Positions 5,280 to 5,417 of a DNA stretch of 5,417 bases are shown one piece after another. The notes beneath the pieces were generated by a model. That model was not told the origin of the DNA and ran no database searches. It worked only from the letters and a program-made list of their open reading frames with translations. The position numbers and the translations under genes are program-made. Each line of letters starts with the position of its first letter. The first letter of the stretch is position 1. The DNA comes from Firmicutes bacterium HGW-Firmicutes-10 (GTDB lineage: Bacteria; Bacillota_I; Bacilli_A; Erysipelotrichales; Erysipelotrichaceae), in assembly GCA_002841605.1 (NCBI GenBank), contig PHAF01000131.1:1-5417 (forward strand), written 5' to 3'.

Positions 5280-5417
5280 CTATTCTTCGTCTTCTGCCCA
5301 ACGCAGGGAACGTTGAACTGCCTTTTTCCAACCCTTATACAGTTTTGCACGGACAGCTTCGTCCATATTTGGCGTAAATTTACGGTCCAATTGCCACTTA
5401 TCAAGCAACTCATCTGT
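5280..5417 (-). CDS. glpK: Glycerol kinase, C-terminal fragment (partial)
   Basis: Only the last 45 codons and the TAG stop lie inside the window; the gene continues past the right edge. The translated tail contains KWQLDRKFTPNMDE and then LYKGWKKAVQRSLRW, ending AEDEE. This matches the conserved C-terminus of glycerol kinase (the K/R-F-x-P-x-M-D/E and YKGWKKAV-x-R motifs). The enzyme phosphorylates glycerol to glycerol-3-phosphate with ATP in the cytosol. The gene appears to be the last in its transcription unit, followed by hairpins and then the separately promoted MATE gene. Regulation and operon partners such as glpF or glpO cannot be seen. Confidence 0.9.
   Translation of the reverse strand, partial: TDELLDKWQLDRKFTPNMDEAVRAKLYKGWKKAVQRSLRWAEDEE

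Overview
The window looks like an ordinary stretch of chromosome from a moderately AT-rich (roughly 40% GC by eye) Gram-positive-type bacterium, most likely Bacillota. The reasons are strong AGGAGG-type ribosome sites before almost every gene, GTG starts, rho-independent terminators, a LuxS protein with its usual active-site residues, and a DUF5131 protein of the form I recall from Bacillota genomes. A finer placement (for example Erysipelotrichia-like) would be a guess. TGA, TAA and TAG are all used as stops, so the genetic code is standard.

Layout, left to right. (1) Positions 1-1205, minus strand: a tightly coupled operon read right to left. It holds a DUF5131 (phage Gp37/Gp68-like, three-cysteine) protein, a stand-alone RelA/SpoT-type HD phosphohydrolase overlapping it by 4 bases (ATGA), and the first five codons of a third gene behind a strong ribosome site, cut by the window edge. 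(2) Positions 1206-1434: a 229-base divergent intergenic region with a good minus-strand promoter, a leader hairpin, a perfect 12-bp palindrome and a weaker plus-strand promoter. (3) Positions 1435-2328, plus strand: a tandem GNAT acetyltransferase. It ends at a perfect 12-bp hairpin terminator shared with the convergent luxS. (4) Positions 2364-3754, minus strand: a two-gene methyl-cycle operon, homocysteine S-methyltransferase then luxS, with its own extended -10 promoter. (5) Positions 3785-5164, minus strand: a MATE-family efflux transporter with its own promoter and terminator. (6) Positions 5280-5417, minus strand: the C-terminus of glycerol kinase (glpK), followed by hairpins.

How the genes work together. 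LuxS releases homocysteine and the AI-2 precursor DPD from S-ribosylhomocysteine, and the neighbouring enzyme can remethylate that homocysteine to methionine, so the pair makes a compact recycling unit. The MATE pump, GNAT protein and glycerol kinase appear to be independent units. The least understood part is the DUF5131-HD-third gene operon, which is the best candidate for an undescribed function. I see no mobile element, CRISPR array, tRNA or rRNA gene.
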